A stretch of 64,000 nucleotides of DNA from Saururus chinensis. Taxonomy: Eukaryota > Streptophyta > Magnoliopsida > Piperales > Saururaceae. Position 1 is the first letter of the stretch; each line of letters opens with the position of its first letter. Below are positions 39,143 to 51,683 of this stretch, piece after piece. A program made the position numbers and the translations under genes. The DNA is taken from positions 310,001 through 374,000 of the forward strand of contig CP141146.1 of NCBI GenBank assembly GCA_035235625.1, read 5' to 3'. The notes under the pieces were generated by a model, which had not been told where the DNA came from, made no database searches, and saw only the letters and a program-made list of their open reading frames with translations.

Positions 39143-42100
39143 TCAGATAATCCTTCCATAGTCCTTCCTTACATGAGACAATGGTGGATTGGCAGTTATG
39201 GGGTGACCATCCCTTCGCCCTATACAGAATAAATGGTTTTGGGTTTTATAGAAACAAAGATAAACTAGTACAAACATCAAGACGCATGAAGGACAAAAGC
39301 AAGAACACTATAATAAAGTATAATTTTCATGTGGGCTGCATCGTGAGAAAGTTTTACCTATACTTTCATCCATAAAAGGGTAGGTTTTCCAAGTGAAGGG
39401 TCTTATATGTTAACTTACTACTTATGAGAGCTTTATGGTTACTGCAAACTAAAGAGCTCCACTTTTTTTTACTAAAATGCATATGAACATAAAAGGTTCT
39501 ATTTAAGTGTGGAAAGCTATTGTTCTGTGTTGACCACCTGTTATAAATAAAGTGCCAGTTCTGTATAGTAGTATCTATGGCTTCTTATTCCTGTTCTGCA
39601 CGCTTTTTCTTCCTATTTGTGTTCCTGTATTCTCAATTTCAAAACAAGAAGAAACTAATAAAAGGATCCTAACAACCAAAGGAAAAGGATAGGATGTATC
39701 TAAAAATTTAATACCATATAAAAAGATAATGAAGTTCAAATTAAATGTCAGTTGATACGCACCCCAAGACATGCCACTAGTAAAAGCAGTGTGTGCAGGA
39801 GAACGTGAACCGATGGCGCTACAGTTAGATGTAGCAGTTTGATCATGACCAACTAAAGAATGGTCATGGCTATATTGAAATCTCTGAATGGATTGCTGTT
39901 GCAGCTGACTGAAACGGCTGGGAGAATTTTGTGGCAAGACATGTGGTACCATGTGTGACAATGAAGGGAGATTAGCAATAGATCGAGAGGCATGGCCAGA
40001 ATTTATCTCATGATTTGTATTGGTGCTAGCTTGTGGATATGGTGCGACCCCCGTATTTGTTCTGCCAAGCCACCAGGCATAATCCATCATTATTCAATCA
40101 TGAACATGCTATAGTGAATCACTCAAAGAGATACATTAAAGCTAAGTTTTCGTATAGTCCCTTTGTCCCACTTTAATAGTCCTATTTGATTTTTCCAAAT
40201 GAACTTAAATTAGTTTATTTTCAAAAATCAAATAGGATAATTAAAATGAGATGAAGAAACTAAGAGAGAGAGAGAGAGAGCCCATTCAGAGGACAAAATC
40301 CCACCTTTGATTTGATGCTGAACTGCTTGAGCCAGCTCGTGGGCGGTTGCATCCACGGTTATATCTTCCAACTCCACTTGATTGAATGAAAGAGCTTGAA
40401 GTCTGGCTGAGATGCAACCCATTAACAATGCCAGATGAAAGGTAGCTCATATCCACAGATTCCTCTTGCAAAAGCAGCTCATCACTGGATTGCAGCCAAC
40501 AATTTCAAAGTACAATACTTCACATAAAATTGAGTAAAGCCTTTAGGGAATAATAGGTGGTAATTAGTTCATGTCATACCTATAATTGGGATCCCAATCC
40601 CCAGGATCCGGTGGAGACATAGTACACTCTGATTTATCAGAGAACTCTAAAGAGGACAAAGAAGTAGCTCGAGAGTTACATGAGAGTGACACAGGAGTAC
40701 TGTCCTGGTGATTAAGGCACAAAGACAACCCACTAGAAACAGCGTTTCCACCCTTTTGAAACCTCCAGCTCTGAACATTAGGAGTAACTGGCTGCAAGGT
40801 TCGAGGAGAACTCACCGGTCCACCTCGAGGATTCCCATTCCCCTCAGGAAGATGATTTGAGCAAATGGCATCAATATTATGCCCCTGCAAATGTTGAGAC
40901 ATGGAATTATCCTCCTGAGGTTGCATAAATGAGGATCCATGTGGATATCCCAAGCTCCTCCTCCTGTGAAACTGGCTTACTGTAGCTGCCTTGCCCAAAG
41001 GCGATCCGTGAATACCAGTACCACTACCTCTTGCAGGAGAAGACGGCACACTATACTTACCAGGAGAACCAGTTGAAACCTGTATCTGGGAGGTTGGAGG
41101 AGTGAATTGAGAGGGACTAGCTCCCAAGGACATTGGACAGAAAGCATTTCCACCTGCTGATGGACTTGGACCCAAACCATTCCCATGTGAAATGTGAGAA
41201 TTTCTCCACCTTGTAGCATCCGGACTAGCCCCTAAGATAGACATGCCTCGAGGATGGATTCCTATTCCAGATGGACCAACAATAGATGGATAGTACCCGT
41301 ACAAGCCGCTTTCGCCATAACTTCCACAGCTACCTCCAAGACCAAGTCCGTCACTATAGCTGCCATAGCTTCCCAAACTTCCATAACTGCTAGCATGAGA
41401 AACAGGCGCCATCTGATAATGAGGATTATTTTGCATATAGCTTTTGTTCACTTTTGCAACCTGCATACGTCCAAATAGGACAATTGAATCTGCTATGAAG
41501 ATGCATGATAAGTAGATGCTGGCAATAAACATCACAGCCGGTGTCAGGACATGTGATAGTATAACACTGCAGTAAGCTTCACAAAAACCTATATTAACTG
41601 ATATTTTAAAGTAATGCTTCTAAGGTCCTTTTCACATAATCTCCCCACCTATTTTCTTCTTTCATGTGTGCGCGTGCACACACACAGTCAACAAGCTAGA
41701 TAAGATGACATATGCGTAAATAAAATTATACCAATAAACTAATAAAAGTACAAAGAACTGATGCTGACTACAGCGGAAGAGCACTGACCTGAGGAGACAA
41801 TCCAGCAGCAAACCAATGTCCTCCTCCAGGACTGTGATCCACCATAACACTCTGGCTCACATGCTAAGTACAGAAAGTTCAGAACATCAAAATGCAATAT
41901 CCACACAACTTTTCATCAAGTTAGAAGCATGATCGATCAAACTGGTTTGAGAAGAATAGGCAAAAGAGAGGTGAGTGATTATTAAACACCAGCATCCAAA
42001 GTAGTGACAGATACATGATGATACTCACAATGCGATGTGTCTCAGGAGGAGGTTTGTAGGGGTAAGTGAAAGGTTCACCAGTCACAAAAGGATGCTGCAC

Positions 42101-45100
42101 TGCCTGCAATAAGATAGATATGCAAGGTGTATCAATTTACACTCATGCACAGAATTAATAACAAAAGCAGAAAGTCAGAATACTGCCATAACATGTCCAG
42201 TGATAGAATCAAAATACCTGCAAAGGGGACCACCGCTTCACTGGATCAAATTCTACAAGACCTCTCAGGAAATCAATCAAGGCCAAGCGGGTTTGATTTT
42301 CTGCAACAACAAAGGACAGCCTTCATTGAATTTACTAAATACGAAATCAATAAATAATTTTTACACCAATCAATAAAATAGCAAACCTTTGGAGATCTCT
42401 TCATCTGGCAGGTTCTTACGATAAGGATAGTTTTTAACAATCTCCTCCAGTTTCACAAAATTGAAATATTGTTTCCCCATCACTGCTTTCTTCATTTCTC
42501 TCTAACAACAGAAAAAGCCAGGAAAAAAGATGAAAAATTGTACCATTCACACAACGAACATTTACATCATGATGATGCCAGAATAACTCACTACTTCATA
42601 TTCTTCTATTGTTAGTAGTTGATAAGCACTTCTTCCCCTCCTGCTGGCTTCATCTTCCTCCAAGTGATGGAAACCTCCAACACGCTTAAAGAACTTACTC
42701 GTGTTCTTTGTGACCCTTAACATATGATCAGGTGGCTGTTCCCTAACAGGTAGAAGTATGCAGAGAAGCAGGCTCAGAATATAGCAAGTAACAGCACCAA
42801 GAGCATAAAAACAATATTAAATTGCTTACTTATGTACAAAAAAGTATTGGCTGCAGAAAAGATATTCAGAATCAAATTATATTCAACATTTTAGAAAAAC
42901 AAAGAAAAATTACCCTAGTGTGTCTATCATTCTCTTAAGAAGATCAAATTCTGAAGCTCCTGGAAATAATGGAAGCCCAAGAAACAATTCAGCCACAATA
43001 CATCCAAAAGACCACATATCAATGGCTGTAGTATATCTGGTATAAGTTGGTCAAGTAGCGCACTAAGGTTCCAAATGCAAAAGCATGACAAATAGCCATC
43101 AGAGGATACAAACTAAATTATCTTTGCAAGGATACGGGTACCCAAGAAGAACTTCTGGAGACCGGTAATAGCGGCTCTGCAGAGAAGGGAGGAAAAAATT
43201 ACAAAAGAAGCTGGAACAGCTCCTAGTGTCATAAATGTATCAATCACCACATCGAAAAACAAAACTTATCATTTACAAAACAAACCTGAATGTATGAGTA
43301 AACTGTCCGATCCTCCAAGCACGCTGATCCAAAATCTATAATCTTAATTTCTGCTGGATGCAATCTGTGTAGGCGAAATCACTACATTTAAAGTTGAAAT
43401 GAACAGAATCTTGTCGTACAGATTAATTGGTTTAGAAATTAAAAAGTATCTCACCTGGTTGATATGAGAATATTTTCTGGCTTCAGATCACAATGTATAA
43501 TACCAGCCTCTTTCATCACAACTAATGCCCGTAGAATCTAAAACAAATAAAGGATGCCAGGTCTAAGAAAAAGAATATCTAGTATACATCTCTCCTGACA
43601 GTCAATGAAAATACATAAAAACTTCAAGACCTGTAAACATACCTGCTTAGAGAACAGCTGGATAATGCTAATAGGCAAGCCTTTAAATGAATTCATCCGT
43701 ATAAGTTCATATCTGGGAAGTAAAAATGATGAAAATTAGCCATTAAAAGCACAACAAAGACTTGCATCAATGAAATGCTAATATTAGTAAATTGAGGTAT
43801 CAACAAATTATATTAGACAATCAACTTACAGATTTGAGCCAAGCATTTCAAATGTGATGCACAAGTGACGTTGATATACAAAATAATCAAGAATACGAAC
43901 TATATGATTCTTATCTTCAGTGTCAAACTTTGTGTTCAACTGCAGAACGCAAATGATTTTTTGGTTAAAGGAATAGACATTTGTATTTCAAAACCGAAAA
44001 AAAAACAGAGAACTTCAATTACCATAGTCAGAATGGAGACTTCAACAAGTGCTTGTTGATAATAGGCCGGTTGATTTTTTATGATTTTGACAGCAACAAA
44101 ACTATCACTTTCTGAAACCTGACACTTAGCGACTTGACCAAATGTCCCTTGGCCAAGAATATCCTTGACGATATACCTGATATATCAGATATCAGTAGGT
44201 TTACATTGCTTTAGCTGCTAGGGAAGTCATTCACATGTTACAATAGTTTTCGTGATCATGTGGATGCCAAACAAAATCGATCTTGATAGCAACACATCCT
44301 AGCACTTAAAATGCCAGATTGTCCAATATATCAATATTCATCTTTTACTACATTTTAATGGTAGTAAGAAAAGTGTCAAATGAATTATGATGTCAGAATC
44401 ATGTCAAATGGCGGCACCATGCAAACTCTGACTGCGCAGCTATTCATATTGGGCTCCAATAATTCTAATCGATGTAAACACATGTGGATATAGCACTCTC
44501 TAATATGACATTGCTTCCAAAGCAGTAGCTTTTACATTAGTTAGCTTCAAATTATGCTTAAAAAAAAATAGAAAAGAAGTACAGATTGTAACATAATGTC
44601 ATAGGAGATTGAAATTTTGCATAATCACTGAGTGGCTCATTTTGTCGGTGTCCTCAATTGAGACCTTACCAACAACAAGAAATGCTTTCATACATGTCAT
44701 AAAAACTGAATAGGCATCACAGGAGACATGGTCCTCCTTTCATCTATTTAGCCAATGAGACAACAAGAACAAGGCTGGAAGATGAGTAACAGTTTGCTTT
44801 TAGATTCCAGGGAGCTAAAAATTTATTTAAAGTTTAGATTCTATGAAAGTCAGAAATCAGAATGAGGTTACAGTAAAAAACCAACTACTAACAAAACACT
44901 CAGCTTCCATGCAGTGAGGCATTTGAGAACAGTTAACATGTTTCCGTTAATATCAACCTTTTACTCTTCTTATAAAAAGAAGCTGACACAGTGGGATACC
45001 CGTGAGAAAGAGCTTGCCAACATGTATCATATCATCAGTTTAATTGTAGGAACAGTCAGACAATGATAAATAATGCTCATCATCAGCCCTAAATAGCTGT

Positions 45101-46639
45101 AATAAGGCACAAATGATAATGATTGTGAGCATCATGCATATAGTTAGCAGATCCTCATAAACGTAGAACTTCATTGTTTATACCAAGTCCATGATGTGCC
45201 AAACAAATACACAAAAAAGAGCAACACTAAGCTTCTAGATATCCTATGTTACACAAGAACATTGCAGAGGACAATACCAGAAGAGTCTATGTTTTGTAAT
45301 CCTAAAATAGGAAAACTTGTCAAGAATCAAGCCCAAACCTTTGTTGAGATCCATTCACGAGGACAAAGTTCAAACTTAGGATAAGATCTGAATTCACGTT
45401 ATCATAACCATCATTTTGCACTCCAACTGATGGACTCGTAAGAAACCTTTTTGGGTTCAGTGCTTCAGAATATTTGAATCTTGGGTTACAAATCTTGTAT
45501 GTTTCGATGATATCTTTAGTCAATCTTGTCAACAGCTGCATATAATAAGAAATTAGATCAGCTCATGGACTTGTAACTTTCAATAAAAGACTAGCCAAAG
45601 GATGGGATGGTACAAAGTCAAGTAAAATTCGTTGGAAAATGGCTGATGGGCAAGAGAAAAAAAAAATGAAAGCAGAAGCTCCATTCAGGTTGTTTTTGGC
45701 ATTGCTTATTGGCATCTTAGTTTGCAAGAGCCATTTTATAATCTTTTTACAAAAAAGTGCTCAGGGGCTTTTAGAGTGCTTAGAAATACAAGTCACATGT
45801 AGCTTATATAGGGTTTTCTTTCCCATAAGTGATAAGAGAAGAAGAAGCAGTTCCTTTCCTGCTTTTAGTTGGAATAAGATGCAATGAACATTATTGATTT
45901 GAGAGGTTAAACAGTAAGGCATCCAAACACATTTCCATGGCAGAAACGCTTCGTTTCTAATCCTTCTCAGAATTACAAAACAGTACTAAAACATTTACAA
46001 TGTGACGATTTTTTTTTAAACAACAGAATCCTAAGAGTTAAATTAAATGCGGAATCCTTAACCAAGTCACCGGAAATCCCGCAATGAAGAATCCACTTTT
46101 AAGTAGTTACCGTCTACTGCTAGCATTTTAGCTATAACAAATCACAATCACCAAATTCGGTTGTACTTTTGGTATTTAAAAAACGACGGAAGTCTCCAGA
46201 GTTAGCTGCGGAAGCCTTTATCATGTCACCTCGCTTCTTACAAGGTAGCTATTTTTTTTTTCATTGCAAGTTATTGTTTTGTGTTCTTCTATAAAGGATT
46301 GTAGCTACAAGAAAAATTAACTGGGCTATGAGGGGGAAAAAAAAGGTTACTTTTCAATAGAGTTCAAAACTCAGTGTAGGATGAGGATGGAAATCAACAC
46401 AACTTAGATATGCCAACGCTACTATCCAAATGATGCAATGGAACACGTACAGGTCTCTTGACAATGACCCTCAGGGAGCTAGCTCTCTGCAGACTGGCTG
46501 TAGACGAAGGCGGTGATTGCACGTAAGGCTGGAAAGCTCCCTCCAACGGGGTCCATCGGTGGCTGGAATGGGAGCCACCGCCGGCAGCAGCCGCCGGCCA
46601 AATCTGTGCATCGCCCTTGCCAGTGGTTCCCTCGTCCAT
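39143..46639 (-). CDS. YAK1: YAK1-type dual-specificity kinase (DYRK family), intact 18-exon gene
   Basis: Plant YAK1 is a CMGC/DYRK kinase that autophosphorylates on tyrosine and phosphorylates Ser/Thr substrates; in Arabidopsis it acts in TOR-linked growth and ABA signalling. Coding exons: 46451-46639, 45339-45535, 44023-44176, 43830-43939, 43643-43712, 43455-43537, 43286-43364, 43136-43176, 42914-43036, 42592-42742, 42387-42501, 42218-42300, 42029-42103, 41789-41863, 40580-41460, 40305-40484, 39763-40061, 39143-39219. All introns are GT..AG, phases join, and the total is 2982 nt (993 aa plus TGA). Motifs: GQGTFGQV (about residues 138-144), VAVK lysine 159, HCDLKPEN with Asp257, DFG at 278-280, and activation-loop YSY at 290-292. 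The kinase domain spans about 130-471. The long Ser/Gly/Pro-rich tail ends RKDYGRII. The start is ATG 46639, because exon 1 ([13 protein letters not shown]...VKRP) fits the family N-terminus; exon 1 and the tail are the least constrained parts. Confidence 0.95.
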
Positions 46640-47281
46640 GGACTGAGCGATCAAATCCAGTAGTATCCCGGAATAATAACGGTCCCCTTCATCTTCTGCG
46701 GGTCAAAAGCTGCTATCTGTGGATTTCCGTCCCCGAAGACTCCAAACCCATTCGGACCGCCTCAAACCAGGAAAAGGAAAAGGGCAAAAAAAAAAAGAAA
46801 ACCCAAAACTACATAAGAGATTGCGAATAGGAGGCCAATGACTTGGGCAGCTGTGGGTAATCAGAAGAAAATTGGCGCGCAGGGACTCCGGCGGAGGTGG
46901 AGGCGGAAATTGTGGGGTTATGATGAAAAGGAAAAACAAATTGGGTAGGGGGGAAATTAACGAAAGAAGGAAGAGGGACGAGAATTGCAGGCCAGAAAAG
47001 GAGAACGATTTCCTTCTCTTCCTCCTCCGTCTGAGCCCGGAACTTGGCCTTCCGTCCGTCTTCCGCCTCCTCTCAAATTATTCATAAATTAATAAGTATC
47101 AGTATTAAAGAAAGAAATGAAAAGTAAAAGCCGATCGAGGTGAGGAGACTGTAGCTTTCCTTTCCCGGCGGGGTCATGGGCCGTGCGGGTACGACGAAAC
47201 AAGTCGGGCATTTGCGATGGGCTGGTTGGATGGTGGCGTCAGCCAGAATTCGGAGAAGCGGCCCACCCAGAGACACCTTGC
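46640..47281 (-). promoter_or_regulatory. Probable 5' UTR and proximal promoter of YAK1
   Basis: GC-richer DNA directly upstream of the YAK1 start codon, with polypurine/polypyrimidine tracts (about 46790-46800, 46930-47010). I could not place a TATA box or transcription start. Open frames on either strand here (for example 46872-47087 plus) are rich in simple repeats and not convincing genes. Confidence 0.4.
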
Positions 47282-48808
47282 TCTGAAAATTTAACTTCTC
47301 AATTACTGCCGTGTTCTGGGCTCCTTACGTAACCATTTTCATGGACGACATTAGCTTCCTTGTGTTTTTTGCCCCCGGATAATATTTACGGTATGAGATA
47401 CTATATTTTACCAACTCGCCGTCCTAAATTAAAGTTTTATATAATGAAAAAAATTGTTCAATATTAATAATTTTATTTTATTAAATTTAAATTGTTGGAT
47501 ATTTAAAAAAGACTATCATAAGCTTTTCATGTGGGTTACACCATTCAATATAGATCAATAATTTTTCAATTGTAGCATTCACATGGGACAGATTAAGTAT
47601 AATGTAGCGTTTGGGTAGACATAGTAGATAGACGCTATATAGGCTCCTATGTAGTATATGGTCAAGTAATCTAAGTCACAATAACATTTTCGTTTTGGGT
47701 GATGAGTCTCTTGATAAGTACCCACCAGTAGGCTTAGCATTTTCTTTCCACAGAAAGTGTGAGACGTGAAAACCTTTTTTTTTTTTGTTTTTAATAAAAA
47801 AAGTCCTCAAGGGGTGTCATAGGCACATAACAACTTTGGGAATGAAGTGTTTTTCATGTTCCCTATTTATTGTGATCTAAGCATAAGTAACGCACGTGAA
47901 GCGTTCATTTTCGACTTCGAATTAAGTATAAGAAATATATGTGAAGCGGTTATTTTCGAATTTGAATATGCACACACTAGCGCATGTTATACGTATTATT
48001 TAGCTAACATGCACTAGCACGTGCACCGTCAATCTCGAAAATAAACATATACTTATGCTAACGTATACTAGTACATGCCCCGTCAATCTAAGATATGAAC
48101 ATTTCACATATGGTCCTTACCCTTGATTTATTGTCATAACAAAGCATGAAAAATATTTCCCTTTGGGAAAGGCGTAACTTAAGGATTTGGCAAACAAGGT
48201 ACTAATGATGAATGAGGGAGGGCGAGAAATTTAATACAAAAAATTTTGTGGTTTAAGTTTTGCTGCTGGAAACTTACCCATAGAAGACTTCTGCGGCGAA
48301 CATAGCTGTAGTTTTCACGACCGTCACTAAAGATTATACATAGTCGGTCATAGCAATGCCACTTGTTATCAGTGATGGTTTAGAAACCACCACAAAAAAA
48401 AGTACAGTGAACCACAGGGTTTTTTTTGTTTCAGCGACGTTTAAGACAGTCAGTAAATTATTTAGCTATGGTTTTAAGACTAACCACTAAAAAAATAGTC
48501 TTTTGTTTTTTTTTTTGTATTACATGTAATTTTGTGCATTGTCAAACACATTCTTTACAACATAATATATATAACCTTATATAAATTGTATTAATTTACA
48601 CTTCACATATAACCAAAACCACTAGATTAATAATAACAAAGTACAAGATCTTAAAATAACAAAAAATATTTCTAGAAATATCCAGTTATAATAAGTGTTA
48701 AAATAGAAGTTTTTAAGTATAATAGTTCTATATGTTCACTATGTCTAAGTCCTTATGACGAAATTACTTAATATAAATAAAGAAACAAAAGTATTTTATA
48801 AGACTTTA
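47282..48808. other. AT-rich intergenic stretch, possible CACTA-type debris
   Basis: No gene recognised. About 48310-48500 has repeated and inverted CGGTCATAGC / AGCGACGTTTAAGACAGTCA / GGTTTTAAGACTAACC segments, reminiscent of subterminal repeats of CACTA elements, but no CACTA terminus was seen. Confidence 0.35.
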
Positions 48809-50117
48809 TGTAAGATCTTTAACTTTAACCTGGTTTAATCTCTATCTAATTTTGTATTATTGTATGATTTTACTTAAATTTGCTATTTTGACTTGATTTT
48901 AGGGTTAAGTATTAGTAATTATGGTTTTAATAAAGTTTAAAAGGATTTTTATAAGTTTTAATATCAAACCTAATTTATTCTATTTTTAGGGATTTTATAT
49001 AAATTTTTCCTTAATTAAGGGTATGGACCCCACCATGGGCCCATGTCCACGATTAAACAACATATGACCCACATGACTCTAAATTTTAATTATTTTATTT
49101 TAATATTTTAGAATAATTAAACTCATTTTTAGCCTTAAAATGACCCTAATTAGCCACTTAGGGCGGTTTAATTTATTTTTACAGCCCAACAGTTTATATA
49201 CATAACCCAACAATTTACTATTTAAAGAAAACTTTAGTCTATCTCCCAAATAGGAAAGGGCTATGCTAAGAGGTAAGATGGTGCCCTAACCCCATTGCTT
49301 AAAGAGGAAAATCTGATTTATGTGAGCTTTTAGCTCTAATCATCCCTCATTTTTCGGTTTTACTCTTAATCTTGCTTATCTTCATTTTCCTTCAAATTAA
49401 TTCTTGATTTCTTCTATTAAAAATACTATTTTTAATTTCGATTTTAAACCCTAGATGGGTAATTTTCGTTTTTAACTAAAAGAAATTATAGATCTACCTA
49501 TTTTCAAGATGGATTTAAACTTATTAGTCGATTTTAATTAGGAAAAATTATTTAAATAATAATTTTAAAAAATTACCAAATTAACCTACTTTGAAAAATA
49601 TTTTTTAAAATAATATTAATTTTTGCCACGTAGGTGTTAGCTAAGCGTTAATGCCTGCATAATTTTTTTTAAAAAATTTTAACTAATTTTATCTTTTAAA
49701 ATGATAAAATAAAATTTAAATTAATTTTATCTTTCTAAAAGATAAAATTATTTTAAAAAATATTAAATAATTTCATTTTTTATATAGATGAAATTATGTT
49801 AAGTTAATTTTGTCTTTTTAATTAATAAAATTATATTAATTTTTTTTTAAAAAAAAATTACATAAAGTTATAGGTGCTATGCAAGATAGATGTACGCATG
49901 AAGCACCACACTCTCGTCCGTACACTCTCGCCAGCATGTTGGGGGAGAAACCGAAGAAGCTAGAGCAGGAGCTCCAGCAGACAGGAGGCTATTAGCTGGA
50001 TCTACAAGGTGGCCGACCGGACGAGCTGACAGTGGAGAGCTACCCCTTCCAGCACCAAATGGGGAAGAGATGCTGGAGAGGAGGCTGTCATCAGTGAAGA
50101 ACAGCATCAAGTTGATG

Positions 50118-50855
50118 CTAATGAGGAGCTACTTCAGTCTGGAGAGGGACCCGATGAAGAACAAGGTGGGGGCTGACTTCGTCATGGACAAGAGGCGGGT
50201 GAAGCGCGAGTACGACAAGTTCAAGGTCTGCATCAATGGCCTCCCGGACTCAATCCGCCATCTATCCGATGCCTACCATGCCCGAGAGGAGATCAAAGCC
50301 ATAAAAGTCCAGAGGCAGAACGCTGTCAACGAAGCTCTCGAGCCCGTGAAGATCCCCAAGGCCACCTGGATGGCCAATGGCACTCACTGGCCCGACACCT
50401 GGTTGGTGCCTAGATCGGAGCACTTCAAAGGCGACCATGTCGGAATCCTACAGGTATAGAAAACAAGGTTTCTAGAAATGATTGATCAAAACATCTGATT
50501 CGATTGTAACTTGTGATGATCTTATTTAAATCAGGTGATGCTAAAGCCACCACGTGATGTGCCACTGAGAGGAACCCAGGAGGAAAGCAACCTGCTTGAT
50601 TTCTCACAGGTGGAGATCTGGCTGCCATTGATGGTCTATGTGTTAAGGGAGAAACAACCAGGGTAGGACAACAACAAGAAGGCGAGAGCCAAGAACGCAC
50701 TGGTGAGGGCGTCGGCGATCATGTCCAATGGGGCCTTTAATCCTCAACCTGGACTGCGACCACTACATCTACAACTCAGTGGCCATGAGGGAGGGGATGT
50801 GCTTCATGATGGACAGGGGCGGTGATCGCCTCTCCTACGTCCAGTTCCGGTTGCT
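50118..50855 (+). pseudogene. Captured CSLD (cellulose synthase-like D) fragment
   Basis: The plus strand reads the CSLD region before the first catalytic Asp: [71 protein letters not shown]. An 81-bp intron (50454-50534, GTATAG...ATCAG) follows, then [22 protein letters not shown], the DCDHYIYNS motif and [20 protein letters not shown]. Breaks: a TAG inside the REKQPG segment and a frameshift after MSNG. Membrane helices, RING finger and the rest of the catalytic domain are absent. CSLD enzymes are Golgi or plasma-membrane glycan synthases needed in tip-growing cells. The retained intron indicates capture from genomic DNA, not from mRNA. Confidence 0.85.
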
Positions 50856-50991
50856 GCAGTTGTTGCTTCGCTTGCTGCCATAGGAGGAAGCCTCTGCCTC
50901 CGTTGCCGCCACAGAGGAGGAGAACCGGGCTTTTAGAATGATGGGCAGCCGTGGCGGCAACTTGGAGGATGAAGAAGACAGAGTCCCATGT

Positions 50992-51683
50992 CTAGCCGAG
51001 GATGTCGTTCTTTGGCATGAGCTTTGGGCCATCGACATTGAGCTGGTAGATCGTCTGGAAGGCGTGGGTCGATAGCCGAAGGAAGTTGCCGACGGGGGCT
51101 ATAGTGGAGGCAGAATCTGAGATTAGGCTAGTTGGCTCCGAGATGAACTCGATCGTGTTGATGAAGGCATACGAATTGCGCATGGGTGAAAAATGCAGGG
51201 ATAGCTTCTCGTCGGTGGCGTTGAGTAGGGACTCCCGAAAACCAGAATGGAGGGGTTCGAGGCACTAACGTTGTGGAGAAGGACTAGGTCATCAGTGTAA
51301 ACAGAGAAGACGGCGGTAGATAGGTCATAGCCAGTGGCTTTCACGGGGTGGAAACGGAGTCGAAGCCAGTGCCACCAGGGCTTCGACACAGGGAAAGCAT
51401 ATATGGCCTCCTGGAGGAAGACTCGAGCTGTGAGGTACATCGGGGAGGAGGCATAGGGTGCGGATGTGGCAGGGATGGAGACAGAAATGTCGTCCTTGGC
51501 AGAGAGGATAGAGGTAGACTAGGGTTCTGTGCAGAAGAGGCGGCCATCAGAGAGGTCGACCGAAGAGGGGGCACCGCAGTTGACTAGGTAGTTGTACTCT
51601 AGGAAGAAGGACACAACGGCGGAAGCAGTGGGGAGGAGGAATCAGGCTAAGAATAGGAATACGAAAGGAAGGAATCCCATCAT
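50992..51683 (-). pseudogene. Captured CrRLK1L (FERONIA/THESEUS-type) 5' fragment
   Basis: The minus strand from ATG 51683 reads a hydrophobic signal peptide (MMGFLPFVFLFLA, then a stop), YNYLVNCGAPSSVDLSDGRL, and the malectin-like core: LTARVFLQEAIYAFPVS, HWLRLRFHPVKATGYDLSTA, VFSVYTDDLVLLHNVSA, MRNSYAFINTIEFISEP, STHAFQTIYQLNVDGPKL and PKNDILG. This is the N-terminal ectodomain of Catharanthus RLK1-like receptor kinases, which sense the cell wall at the plasma membrane. Stops (after FLFLA and CTEP) and a frameshift after ASNPSI break it. The transmembrane and kinase parts are absent. The exact paralogue cannot be called. Confidence 0.82.

Noticed and set aside
46872..47087. Small Gly/Lys-rich protein upstream of YAK1
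   Set aside because: Low-complexity frame in the probable 5' leader, with no domain and no sign of codon constraint.
50070..50459. A functional CSLD or receptor kinase gene at 50.1-51.7 kb
   Set aside because: Both pieces lack most of their domains, contain stops and frameshifts, and sit between MULE inverted repeats.
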